Shown here one piece after another: positions 27,277 through 40,149 of a DNA stretch of 64,000 bases. The stretch spans positions 876,001 to 940,000 of the forward strand of contig JAKNDB010000070.1 of the NCBI GenBank assembly GCA_024305405.1, given 5' to 3'. How positions within the stretch are numbered: position 1 is the first letter of the stretch; each line of letters begins with the position of its first letter. Below the pieces are notes generated by a model that saw only the letters and a program-made list of their open reading frames with translations, did no database searches and was not told the DNA's origin. The position numbers and the translations under genes are program-made. Source of the stretch: Dirofilaria immitis. Taxonomy: Eukaryota; Nematoda; Chromadorea; Rhabditida; Onchocercidae.

Positions 27277-28591
27277 AAGCGGTTAAAAATTAGCAAAGAA
27301 ATGGTCATTTATTGTCTTTCTTTTTGCTTAATTAATTAATTGCAAATAATTAATTCATTTTAACCTTTCCAATTTCTCAATTTCAAATAAAAAAAACTTC
27401 AATTATAATCAAATATTTAAGCATAATACATACCTAGTCACTTATGAGCATTAAAATTTGATAAGCGCTAAATCGATGCAATATTCAGTAAATAGCAAAA
27501 AGAATGTTATACAATGAAATAAACTAATTTAAGTAATTCAAATTTGCATTTTATCAACCTTCTATAATCAAAATCAAGTTTATAAAAATGAAATGATAAT
27601 GTATTTCATGCTATTTTTGTGATAAGATTTTTTAGAAAAAATTATCATAATATCACATTTCGTTAATGTACGATTCATATTAATTAAAAGTTGTATGAAA
27701 GTAGCATGACCATTCATTATTATGAAATTGATAGAACTTATTTTGAAGAAGCTTGATGAATTGATAGAATCAGTGATGTATCATCGTAAATTAATTAGCT
27801 GATTATTGTCATGTTTCTATTTGTTGTAATCGTGCAATTGTACAAGAGCAATATTAACCATCGAAAAGCATAGAAATCAGAAACTAGAATCCTGACAATA
27901 TCAAATTGAAACAAAATTCTTCATATGGATGGCGATGGGAGCGAACGATGATTCTTTTTGCACTGAAATAAATAATGCATAATAAAAAAACTCCGCAATC
28001 GTTATTTACAGTTTAGAATCTGAGGCGCAATTATTCCGTTGGCACCGACCATTCCATTTGATCGATTTTGATAAAAAAAAAAATGAAAAACAAATTATAC
28101 CTACTTTCTGTACTTTTCTTATAAAAAATCATTTTTCCAGTGCATAAATCAGATGCAAACAATTGCTGAGAGAAGTTGACAATAAGCAGATAGCTTATCA
28201 AATTGTAAACTTCGAAAATTTTACAAATAATAAATTTAAATATTTTCGAAAAATCTTATAAATGCAATGATCGTTATTTATTTATTTTTATTATTGAAAA
28301 TTAACTTTTCACAATTTAGACTGTTAGAAAAATTGGACTTTTCATATCCAAAGATGAGGAAAATGTAATCCAAATCTTATGATATCATTGGATTAGTTAA
28401 AATGTGTTGACACTTATCCCCAAAAATGATCATAGGATAGCTTATCAAATTTGTAATCTTGCATCGAAAATGAAATTTTATCATCAAAGGAAAATATGCT
28501 ACATCAAATGATTGATGAAAAATTTCTAAATCTGAGCAACATTTGCGTATGTTGTAATAAATTTAACGTAAAATTAAAAACAACATAACCT
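27277..28591. repeat. Truncated third unit of the tandem duplication
   Basis: The block starts with the same junction sequence as units 1 and 2. It follows their left part until about 28591, which corresponds to about 7660 in unit 1, and then the homology stops. It does not reach the secreted-protein gene, so it holds only flanking DNA. A stretch near 27437-27640 is not shared with the other units. Where unit 2 has its private replacement segment, this copy follows unit 1, so unit 1 probably shows the older state there. Confidence 0.8.
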
Positions 28592-28800
28592 TTAAACATA
28601 AACTGAATACAACTAATTCTAGTTCTTGTAGTATGGAGAAATATATTTTTAATTAAAAAAATTTCAAATATTAAAATATAAATCATCAAAAGTATGAAAT
28701 AACTAATACATTCGGTAAATATCAGATGCGGGAAAAAGACGGTTAAGAAAGATGGATGAAATCAAGATGATGAAAAAATTGATGAAATGAAACATCAAAG

Positions 28801-28955
28801 GCTATTGTCCTCATTTGTTAACGGCTACCGAGAAACTTCAAGTAGATTTGATCATTGGCATAGATTTGTACAATATATCAAATCGAAAACATTTCTATTT
28901 AACCAAAATATATGCAAAACTTGTCCCTATGATATTTGCCAAAAATTTAATTTAT
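28801..28955 (+). pseudogene. Fragment of a BEL/Pao-like retrotransposon protease region
   Basis: A plus-strand frame reads LQVDLIIGIDLYNISNRKHF and about 15 residues later KLVPMIFAKN. This resembles the end of the aspartic-protease-like domain (DUF1758) of BEL/Pao polyproteins, which carries an L-L-I-G-x-D-x-F/Y motif followed by TKLGPxIxG. The residues after it are no longer recognisable. The piece lies just past the truncated third duplication unit. The resemblance is by eye only. Confidence 0.4.
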
Positions 28956-31900
28956 AATTTTTTTATTAATTAATTAATTATCAGATATTCGTAGCATTTA
29001 ATAATTTGTAATGATTAATCGATTTGCTTAATATCGATCGAACATTAGTGATAATATTATTTTGAATATCAATATTACAGTACAATTATTATTAAGCCTA
29101 ATAATTCCAGGATATTTCATGATATCTAGGGCGGGAAATAATAGAAAATTAAATTTTTGGCAAATATTGATATTTTTTTTTAAATTATTGTTTACATACA
29201 CCGATATATCTTGTTTTAACTTTTATACATTTTTGTCGAATAATTCAGAAATTTTTGATATTATTTCTTTTGCAATCTTTTAATATGCATAATTATTATT
29301 ATTATAAATGTGATAAAGTGTTAAAATATCAAGACTAATGATCACAAATTAAACTATCATTAAATTATTTTTTTGTTACTAAGTATTTTCTGTCATTTTC
29401 ATATTCGTCGCATAACGGACTTTTTCGTCGATACAAAAAAAAGTGATTTTTTTAATATGTAAAATCCTTATCGGTAACACTTAATGATAACATATCAAAG
29501 CTGATTGTAATAAGCTATAATATGAGTAAGTCTTTTTTTTCCCCTAATATTATGAATTTCCTTCGGTTACAATAAATCAGCAACATCTGTCTTTTTCATC
29601 GATACGGGAAAAAATGGCTGTTCATGTGTTTACCATGCTGAATTTATGGCAAAGTTGGAAAGCAAATGTATGTTCATTACCATATGCCATCAATATGAAT
29701 CAGTAGAAGGCAAGAATATATCGTCATCATTATCATCACCATCATCATTATCATTATCATCAGTAGGACTATTTCAAGGAAGATGTATGGCATTGGCATC
29801 GCAGTTGTTCATTCGCTTAGCTCTTCTCAACAACCATCATTTTATCTTTCTTTAATCATGTTATATTAATAAAAATTTCTTTTTTTTCTACCAATTTTAG
29901 CTAAAATGTTTTTCAAAATTTTCCTTTTTAATATTTTCTAATTTGCATACATTATCATAAACTTATCACTTATTTGCAAGAGAATATTAAATTGGCCTTT
30001 GCTGCAAGAGAATATTAAATTGATCTTCGTTAATGGTTTTAATTGATTATAAAAATGAAATCATTTCTACGTAAAAATTGCTTGTTTTTATGAGCATTTT
30101 CAAAATATATATTTACATATTGATTTTTGCGGAAAAAATACTTCGATCTATCCGATGACTAAATTATTTGATAGCATTCAAATCATCTGATTTTTTTCTT
30201 TTTCAAGATTAACATTATGAAGTATTTATACTTAGTCATCACTAAGTATTTATACTTAGTCATCTATGAATTTATTCTGCTTTTAGCAATAGGTAATATG
30301 AGTAAATTTTGTGGAAATATAAAATCACGATACTTAAAAATAAGTTATTGATTGATGCTTAAACTTTGAGACAATTAACGAATTTCTTATTTTCTTTATA
30401 AATTTTTATGTTATTCTGATGAGTAATTAAAATTTCTGGAATGCTTCGTTTTTTATTCATTCTTGATAGGTTCAGAAAAAACGAAAGAGAAAAAATTGTG
30501 CAATGATTTGTTGATTTGTTGATTAATTTTTGCTTCTATTCAGAGATGGTATTAAAAGTGAAATTTTGTTTAATGAAAGGATAAAATTGAAGTTGCTAAT
30601 CTGTTATGTCTATAAGTTTACAATTATTTTTATATATTCTATTACTAACTAATTTCTTTAAAAATTCACATTCAAATTTAATTTGTCATATTTTACTAAT
30701 CGATTTATCCTTTCATTATGAAATATAAATTTAGCTTATTTTGCCTTTTAGATTTTTCCTTTCTTTTTTTCTATATTTATTAATTTATTTCAATAAATTA
30801 GAAGACAAAATAATTCCGAAAAAATAGAATTTGACAATGACAATAAGCAATAAAAAATAAAAGTAATATTGGAATGGATTAAAGAAGAAATAATATTTCG
30901 TTTACTTTACTACTACTATTAACTATCAATATTTTTCTTCATTATTCTACTTTAAAAAGATTATCTATTTTAGAAATCATCTTATTCATGTTGATGTATT
31001 TATTTGATGAGTAATAGAAATTTTGAAATCCCAAAGTATTTTATAGAACAATATAACTATTGAAGGATTTTTTTGTTTTTGTTTAATAATCGAAAATTTT
31101 AAATACAATTATTTGAAATCTGTTTAGTTATTGCTAATAAACTTTTAATCAAATTTAATGAATTAAAGATTATCTTAATTTCCTAATTTTCTTTTGTTTA
31201 TAGTTTCAAAATTTGGGGCATAGACATCGTAAAATATCTAACATTTAAACTTGTTGAATGAATTCTTCGATGTTACAACAAATTTTGTAATCATATAAAT
31301 TACCGCAAAATTTTAACGTAAATGAATTTTTAATAGCATTTTCAGAAAACTGAAGCATTCTATTTAAAATGTCTCAATCGTTTTATGCTGTTTTTAAAAT
31401 TTAATATTTAACGATTAGTAACATATGCTGTTCTCCTCAATATTTTAAAAGAAATGCATAGAAAGTTCAACTTTTGAATTTATCAAATAAATGAAGGGCA
31501 TATTTTTGTTTATGCTTCTCATCGGTTCGTTGAAAAAATTCGACAGGAAAACATCGATCAATATTTATTTCTTCAAGCTCCGAGTTAATTTATCATTTAC
31601 TTTCTTGTGTTGTATTTTTTTGCTTTTTCTATATAAAATTTCTCGAAATTTAGTTTGTTTGATTGATAATTGATCTAAAAATAGGTTGTCAATGAAAATA
31701 TGTAAAATATTTCATTCATCCAAACAAACACTTTTTAACTTTAATCAATTCCAAGGTAAGAATGAATATATTATGATGAAATATTGAAGTGATTTGATAT
31801 TCTTAAAATAATTACCCATATTTTTTCTTTCTAAAACCCAAATTGCCAACAGAAAAAAGATAAGAACTTCTCACCAATTAGTAGTTAATTAGGATTAGCA

Positions 31901-32528
31901 AAGGATAATCGGAATCAGTTAGAATTAAAAAGTAATAATCCTAACTAATAACTTTTTGTTTATTAGTTTACTATCTTTATAGTTGTAATATCATCAAAAG
32001 TTTGCCACTAGAATAAAAAGATAGAATGAGAAGAAGAAAATACTTTTTTCCTCCCTACTGATAATCTAATTTAAATTAATTATTTCGTTTTTAATTTCTC
32101 TTCTCATCACATACCAAATTATTTTCTCATTCTATTTATATCCTAATTGAATTAAAAATGAACAAAAATGTTGATTATTTTTCGTTCAGATAAGTTTCTC
32201 AAGTAAGATATGTTGATTATCATTGTTAATGAATGATAAAATGATCTCGTGTTAGCGGAATAACTGCAAATAATTGAGTGATTTTTACATGATTTTTTTT
32301 AATTTCTTTCTATTTATCTTTTTGCATTGATTATAGAATGAACTTTATGCCATTGATATATATATTCTCGTTTGAACTTTATGGCATTGATATATATTTG
32401 ATCTCATTTGAATTTTATGGCACTGAAATATATATTCTTGTTTGAACTTTTTAACATTTTTCATATGAAATATTAAAATATCGCTTAATAAAATCTTTTA
32501 AGCATATTTATGAGAATTTTAATAACAT
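28956..32528. other. AT-rich intergenic DNA
   Basis: I see no supported gene. A GATAAT-type low-complexity stretch lies at 29720-29765. Near 32339-32455 a sequence of about 35 bp (GAACTTTATGGCATTGATAT) occurs three times in tandem, just upstream of the acidic repeat gene. Confidence 0.5.
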
Positions 32529-32541
32529 TTATTTGTTTCAG
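32529..32541 (+). promoter_or_regulatory. Splice acceptor just before a start codon
   Basis: A T-rich tract ending TTTGTTTCAG lies two bases before the ATG at 32544. In a nematode this fits a spliced-leader trans-splice site. It could also be the end of a normal intron with a far-upstream non-coding exon. Confidence 0.6.
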
Positions 32542-32543
32542 TA

Positions 32544-35500
32544 ATGGCGGATGAGGAAAATGATAAGGAATCAAAAGATAATGTTCAGATGCATAATGGG
32601 AAATCATTTGATAATTCAAAATTGCAACAAATCAAATCCGAAAATGATATTCCACAAGCTGATGAAACAACAGATTTGCATAATTTGACGTATCAAAGTG
32701 AGAAACAACAATCTAATGAGGACTTATTGAAAAATCAAAATATGCTTGAAAGGGAGCCTATCAACGTGGGAATCCGGCTAGAATTTCCTTTTACTCATCA
32801 TGCAGAATCGACAGTTTTAAGAAATCAGAATGCATTCCAACAAGAAAACAATTCCTGTTCTCAACAACCATTCATTGCGCCGAATTTTGAAGCATCTGAT
32901 GAAATTGAATCTCAACAACAAGTTCCGCTTGAATTCGAAAATTATGCAAATAAAATTTTAGAACAAAAGCTCGTACAACCATTTATTGAATCTGGGAATA
33001 TTACAGCAGGAACAATCAAAGATCAAATTGTTGATAATTCTGGACTTTCTAAGACTACCAATAATTTTCAAGATCAACAAGCAATAAATAATGAAATCCC
33101 GGATATTTCAGAATCGCCCGACAATTTCCAGCAGGAATTGAAAACCGAAGAGCGAGCACATTTTGCGATTCTACAGGATGACGCAACATGTGATGTTTTC
33201 GGAGAAAAAATACCAAGCATCAACATCAAGACAGAAAATTAATTCTGAAAATTAACGGAAACATGATTCATGGAAATGAGCAGAATTTTACCATAAATAC
33301 TATTATCATCGGACTTCAATTCGTCGATGGAAAATTATTTGAGGTAATTGGTGGTCTGAATAATATTGTCAATGATTCTGAACGAGAACCCCATCTTCCA
33401 ACGATGGAATATCAAGAATTGGAAAAATTGAAATTCTGGGCGAAGCATCAAATTTATTGCCAGAAAGAAGTGAGGAATCTCAAGAAATCCCTCTCGCTAC
33501 AGAATTTTCTGAAGAAACAATTCTTTCCGGAGAATCCAATGCAACAGAAATTCACACAAAAGCAGAATACTCTATGCCAAGAATCCTGGCTGAAGAAAAA
33601 AAATTCGAGCAGATGCGATTCATTTGGCAATGATTGATGAAACCAATCATTCCATAGAAGAATCTTCTTTGGAAAAAGATAAAGTTGAAACAGAATGTAC
33701 TAGAACAAAATATTCAAGAAACCTGGGTTTTCTCGGGAATGAATTCACCACAGAAGAAAATGAAACTAATCACATAAAAGAATCTAACGAATCATTTATA
33801 TCAGAATATGATTCGGAAAATATAAATCGAAATATTTCTTTAGGGAAAGAATTTAAGTCAACTGATGATGACGAAAGGTCTGACCAGATTTTATTGAATC
33901 TACAATCAACGCAAGCTGTAGAAAAATCTGAACATTTATTAAATCAAATTCACGATGAATATCGAGAATTGCTTGCGAGCGAGAAACTTCAAGAACAGAT
34001 ACTTTATGAAGAGCAAGAAAACATAATAAATGTTAAAAATGAAGAGAATATAATAACTTCGAATAAATTCTCGGAAGAGATTTTAGAAGAAAGAGCGAAT
34101 ATTTCTGAAGCTAATGAAAATAAGGGAATAACGAAGATAGATAAAAATCAGATGATATATCAAATATTTCGAATCAATATGAAATGAATAAGCAAGAAGA
34201 TAATGAAAATATTTTAACAGACAATGTTAATAAATTCATAGCGAAGTCTTCTGAATCTCCGAATATACGGGAAGATAAAAATATTGAAAAAAATACAAAA
34301 AGTAAACATTCATTACAAAAAGCTAAAAATATTTCAAGTATCATGTTAAATAAATCAACCGCAAAAACCGTAAAAACAATTAAAAAACACTGCCAACAAC
34401 TGCTGTTAAGATGGTGACAAAATTGGAAAATGTTAAAAAAGCAATCAAGTGATGATTGATCAGAAATCGATAACAAAAACACCTATCGCCATTTCTTCAA
34501 TTTCTATGAAAACTACGATCTTGAAGGAAAAAATATTGAAGAAAGTGGATTGAAGCATACAAAAAATATTGCCAATACTAAAAATGTTATGGCATTAAAA
34601 CGAAACAATGTGCCGACAAAAATGTTAACAGAAACGTCAAAAGTAGCGCAGAAAAAACTTCAAGAAAGTCGAAATTTTGCAAAATCAGAATCTAACAACA
34701 ACGCTAAAATTGATATGAAAAATAAACCGAAAGATATTATCAAACAGTATCAAAAAATAGAAAAAGACACGAAAAATGATAAAAATGATTCGATAAGAAG
34801 AGAGAAAAAATTGGAATCATCGATTTAGAACCATTAATTTGGATGGAAACTTTAATGCCTACATATGAGCAAATATGGAAAATTTGCGAACCAATAAATC
34901 AAATCGCAGATAAAACTGATATAATATTTGAGAAAACAACAAAAAGAAATTGGACATTGATGAAAAGATTGAAAATTTACAAATTAGCAATTCTGAATTG
35001 ATACAGGAACTTAAGAAGAATTCAGAATTTATGAAAGTTGAAATTACAAAAGCTATTATTTTATCGGATAAAGATGAAATCGATGTACCAGTATGCTTAA
35101 CTGCATCAAATGAGGATAAGGAGATTTTGAGTCTTTTAGATTCTTCAAAAGTAAGGGAAGAAAAGAGAAGAAAATTAGCTGTTGAGAAAGAGATAATAAT
35201 GGCAGACAATAACGAAAGGCATGTAATTGAAATTTCTGGCTTGATGCCGTCTAAACCTTCCGAAGCAGTTGAAGTGTCACTAAAAGTACAGCCGAACATT
35301 TGTTTGGAGCAAAAACTCTCGATATTATAGCAGAACAAGATATTATGATTGATCTGAGCAAAGATTCGGGTAATCCTCATGAAAATATAGAAAGAGATTC
35401 AGTATCATCATTGAAGATGAATGTATTAGGAACAAAGAATGATGATACAGTTAATTCTAGTGAAAATATAGAAGAAGATACAGTACCACCATTAAATCTG

Positions 35501-36736
35501 AATACATTAGAAACACAAGACGACGATTCTCATGAAAATATAGATGAAAGTATGGTATCATCATTAAGGTTGAATGCATCACAAGATGAAGATTCAGTTA
35601 ATTCTCATCAGAATATAAAAGAGACTGTGTCATTATTAAAGCCGAATGCGTCAGAAACAAAAGATGAGGATTCTCATGAAAATTTAGAGGAAAATACGGT
35701 ACCATCATTAAGGATGAATGTATCAGAAATACAAGGTGAAGATTCAGTTAATTCTCATGAAAATATAGAACAGATTGTGCCATCATTAAAGTCGAATTCA
35801 TTAGAAAGACAAGATGAGGATTCTCATGAAAATATAGAAGAATCATCACTAAAGCCGAATGCGTTAGAGACACAAAATGAAAATTTAATTAATTCTCATA
35901 AAAATATAGAAGAAGGTACGGTACCATTGTTAAAGCCGAATGCATCAGAAATGCAAAATGAAGATTCAGATAATTGTCATCAAAATATAGAATGGGCTGT
36001 GCGATCTCTGCCGAATGTATCAGAAATACAAAACGAAGATTCAGTTAATCCTCATGAAAATATAAAAGATGGGATGATATCGTCATTAAAACTGAATGTA
36101 TCAGAAACAAAAGTGAATACTGCTGTAGGAATAGGTAAAACGATTGCTGTTGAAAACGAGGATAAAAATGAAGGAATAAATGAAAACGACGAAGAAATGA
36201 TACTATCGGAGAAAGAAAAATCGGTGATAAAACTTGAACGAAATGATAATGATAATAAATCACAACTTCAAATGAGAGATGAAATGATGACAAGTAGTGA
36301 AATGAAAGCTGCAGTATTAGCAGGATCAGATTCTGTGCAACATTTACAATCAGAATCAGGAACAAATATTGCTCCTAATCCTAAGCATGGTCAAGAAAAA
36401 TTACGAACAAATGATAATCTCAGGCATAATAAGCATTATCATCAAAAAGGTCCATTTGGTGGAATGTATTCAGATATAATGGAAGAATGTAAGTATAATA
36501 ATACCGGAAAGAATAGTTTACATAAGTATCAGCCACAACAAGAATATAGCGGAATATTTGATAACGTTGAATTACAAGGTAATCATCAACAACAACAAAG
36601 TGGAAATCAGAATCATGCACGAAAGCAACAGCAACAACAAGATGGTAGCAATAGAGGATACAATCAAAATTATTCTGGTCAACAAGTACATAGAAAACGT
36701 AATAAACGAAATAAGAAACCACGTATTTGGTCGTAA
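32544..36736 (+). CDS. Acidic, repeat-rich protein of unknown function; middle part broken by serial frame shifts
   Basis: I do not recognise this protein. It starts MADEENDKESKDN two bases after a splice acceptor and ends RNKKPRIWS. The first 232 codons and the last 470 or so are clean and share an acidic Asn/Glu/Ser-rich make-up. Between them the sensible frame shifts about ten times, near 33200-33240, 33424, 33596, 34143, 34384, 34433, 34520, 34806, 34935 and 35312. Every shift has the same sense (one base missing) and nearly all fall at runs of five to eight A. The 35370-36115 stretch encodes about nine imperfect 22-30-residue repeats around SHENIEE, LKxNASE and DEDS. The C-terminus is Gln-rich, then basic. 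No signal peptide, membrane helix or known domain is seen. No intron is needed to explain it. It may be intact with assembly indels, or a pseudogene. Confidence 0.6.
35370..36115 (+). repeat. Tandem protein repeats, about nine copies
   Basis: DNA repeats of roughly 65-90 bp encode the pattern N-S-H-E-N-I-E-E, then V-P-S-L-K-x-N-A-S-E, then x-Q-D-E-D-S. Copies vary by substitutions and by short in-frame gaps. The array is wholly inside the open frame. Confidence 0.8.
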
Positions 36737-39700
36737 CAACGGTACTGTGATGAATTCATTTCGTCTAGCAAAAATAATATGTTAACATCAGAATTTAAAA
36801 TTATATCATCAACAGGTATGAATCTTAATTAATTTTTTTTTCTTTGTTCACAATTATATAAAAATATTTTGATTACGAAATGTTATCGAATTTTTTTCAA
36901 ATTATTAATATTTAAAGAAAATTGGCATACATTGAAATATATACATATATTTTTATAAATTCTATAAAAATATCAATATATTTTATTCTTTGATTTGCTA
37001 ATAGTAAATATTTCTTATCCTTTTTTGATAAAAATATTTTAATAAATCGATCATTCTGAATCTCATTTCTTCTTCTTCTTCTAACAGGAAATGGTGCATA
37101 ATGATTTTGTCTTTGTTAATGGCATTTGATATTTTTGAATAATACGAAGAAGCTATATTCTTAATCGATTTAACTATGATAATTTGTGATGAAGTTTACA
37201 ATTTAATTCATTCAAATGATCGGAATGATTATTGGAACGATTGCTCAATTTGATTTTTATATCAATGAAATTGGTAAATTTATGATTATTATCAGTTTTC
37301 ATATTGAATATCAGTATGAATAGTTGTTAACAAAAAATCATAGACCGTAAGTAGTTGTTCATACTGTACCCACTATACCAATCCAATTTCATGTTATATA
37401 AATTTGAAATGATATATTGATATATTTTACATGAAATATGAATAATACTGTGAAAATTATATGATTGATTAATCATTTGCAAATATTTTTTGAAAATTAT
37501 AAAAATATATGTAATAAATATATGTTTTCGCTACATAGTATCGTCTGATAAGAAATTGATAAGCTATAATTTATGCAATAATACTTATCATGATAATTCA
37601 AACTTTTTTTTTTAAAGCAATATTTTTTATAGTAATTATTGTATTTAATATTGTTCGAATATTGTTGAATATCAAAATGATGAATTTTGAAGAAGTTGGA
37701 TATATCATATTTCAGCCTATTTGCAATAATGCATATTTCATGTATTTATTCTCGAGTGTATGTTAATCAAATTATATTATTGTAATAAATTTCGTTTTAG
37801 AAATTGCGATAAAAAAACAAAAAAAAAATTAAAATTTTTATTTATAAAAAAAAAGTTAGTTGAAATGAAAGAAAAATTATTTTCAAATTTTTTCTTATTG
37901 CTTAAATTTTTTTTTTTTTTATAAAATTAGACCGGAAATAATTAATTTTAAAGAAAGAAAAACAAAAATTTTTTACAAATATATTAGTTCAAATGTAAAT
38001 TATATTTGTACATTAAAATTCTTTCATTCAACTTCACATTTTCTTTTATCTTTAAACTTTTTTCTTTTTTTTTTTTTTTTTAGTAATATCAGAATGCTTT
38101 GAAATCATCAGATAAATAAATATGTTAGCATAGGTTTTTAACATTTGTTATTTTGCGAAACGAAATTTTGCTAAAACAAAAAAATTTCACATTTATTAAA
38201 AATATCTGAAATTTCGATTTGTAAGATTATATTATTTGTACGTTACAAAAAAGTTATATTATAATTATTTGTTATGAAATAATTTAAAAAAATTAAAATT
38301 GAAAAGCAAATGAAAAAAAATTTCTTTTAATTTGCTAAATTTTAATTTTAAAATTTTCTTAGAAAGATATTTTTTCTGACTTTGATTTTAAAGATTTTGT
38401 TTTTTTGTTTTTTTTCCATTATTATTATCCCTCGAATAATCATTTTTGCACCTTTGAAATTAGATATAAATATCGTCAGGTGTGAAAAAGATATATTGCG
38501 GTAATTGCAAAGAAATAATTCGCTGATAATGGTAATGATACTCAGCAGGTAAACGGAACGAGGAAGAATTGGAGATAGTATGATACTGTGATAATTGTGA
38601 CAGTAGCAGGGAACATATTCATATTTTCCTTGAATAATCATTGCCATGCTTTTGAAGTAGTCGTTCTGATTATCTTTTATCAAGAATTATTCGTGCTGAT
38701 AAATCTACTGCAGACACGGTTTCATAAGTTATCATTTATTATTTATGCGATATGAAAAATACAAATTAAGATCAAAAGCTAAAACCGCTAATAAGATGAG
38801 GGTGTGAATGATATGAATGCAAGCATATCACAGCATGAAATGATTGATACTTATTAAAAATTCATTCGTTTGGTAATGATGCATAAATAAATTAGATAAT
38901 AATAATCGATATAAATATTGAATTTATCATATTTTCTAAATCATAGTTCGTCTTATCTCTAAAATTCTTGCTTGTATATTTTAACTGTAATGATAATACG
39001 AAAGTTTCAATCAAAACTAATTGATATTTTAATTGCAATGATAAGAAGAAAGCATGATTGGATCAAAATGATTGATAAATTTATTAAAAATTGAAAATTT
39101 TCAAGAATTTATAATAATGCTATTTTATAAATAATTCAAATTAACTTAAAAAATAATTAATAGAATTTTGTTGATTTTTTAATTTGATAAGACATAAAAT
39201 ATATTTGATTGAATAATTTGTAGGATTACGATAATTTTATATGAGTTGCATATTTTTCGATATTAAACATTCCTAAATTTTGATACCGTATATTTGAATA
39301 TATCATATTTCTTATAAATATTTGGAGATAATTTAAATTTAGCATAATATAAACTTATTTATACGCATATTGGAATTATTTAAAAGATTTTAATTTCGAG
39401 ATTAATCATTAAATATATTAATCATAATAAATTATTTATTAATATTAAAATCCTCTATTGACGTCTATAAATTTTGTTTTAAAAATTTGCATAAAATTTT
39501 ACATTATTATAACTATTCGAGGATATAATTTCAATAACTCATTAACTAAGGTTAATTGTAATATATCAGTATTATCATAAGTTATTAAAAAAACTTTTCA
39601 TAATCTTTTAAAATCAAAAAATATATATATTGTTTCAAATAAATGATAATTCAGTATTTAAATCTACAATTTTATACTATTTTAATTAATTTAAATGATA

Positions 39701-39945
39701 AATTTAATATCAGTACAATGGCTCAGTATGTACGATTATCAGTAATAATGCTTAGATATATATCAATATTCTCTTGCTTATAATTCGCATTTATAATCAC
39801 TGATAACCTGCTGGAGATCTTTGTCAGTCTTTCGACTAATAATGTATCACAGCGGAAATGATGCAATGTTAAGCCCAATTGATAAGCCTTAATATTTCCT
39901 TAAAATAATTTCGATTGATAATTTCTCAACGGATAATAATTGATT
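36737..39945. other. AT-rich intergenic DNA downstream of the repeat gene
   Basis: No gene is supported. There are several T-runs of 9-18 bases (37911-37920, 38066-38082). A slightly less AT-rich stretch at 38470-38660 has short open frames but no exon that I can defend. Confidence 0.5.
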
Positions 39946-39955
39946 GACGAATTAA

Positions 39956-40145
39956 AATTGAAATTAGCAATTCTGAATTAATTACGGGAACTTAAGAAGA
40001 ATTCAGAATTTATAAAAGTTGAAATTACAAAAATTTATTATTTTGTCAGATAAAGATGAAGTCAGGTTTTACCAGAATGTTTAACTGCATCAAATAACAA
40101 TAGGAAGATTCTGAATTATCTAGATTCTTCCAAAATAAAGCAGTA
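39956..40145 (+). pseudogene. Decayed partial copy of the acidic repeat gene
   Basis: This stretch matches 34977-35160 inside the acidic repeat gene: TTAGCAATTCTGAATT, ACTTAAGAAGAATTCAGAATT and AACTGCATCAAAT occur in the same order. It carries substitutions and indels that break the frame. Nothing on either side matches the parent, so it is a short isolated fragment in the same orientation, about 5 kb downstream. Confidence 0.75.
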
Positions 40146-40149
40146 ACAG

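Noticed and set aside
29646..29855. Open frame with a Ser-rich stretch on the plus strand
   Set aside because: The Ser-rich part is a TCATCA/TTATCA simple repeat. There are no splice or start signals of note.
34859..35380. Long minus-strand open frame opposite the acidic repeat gene
   Set aside because: It is the complement of the acidic, Ser-rich coding strand and reads as a Ser/Phe-rich shadow.
35300..36736. Treating each open piece of the 32.5-36.7 kb region as a separate gene
   Set aside because: The pieces share composition and orientation, abut or overlap by a few bases, and are linked by one-base shifts of one sense. A single gene explains them better.
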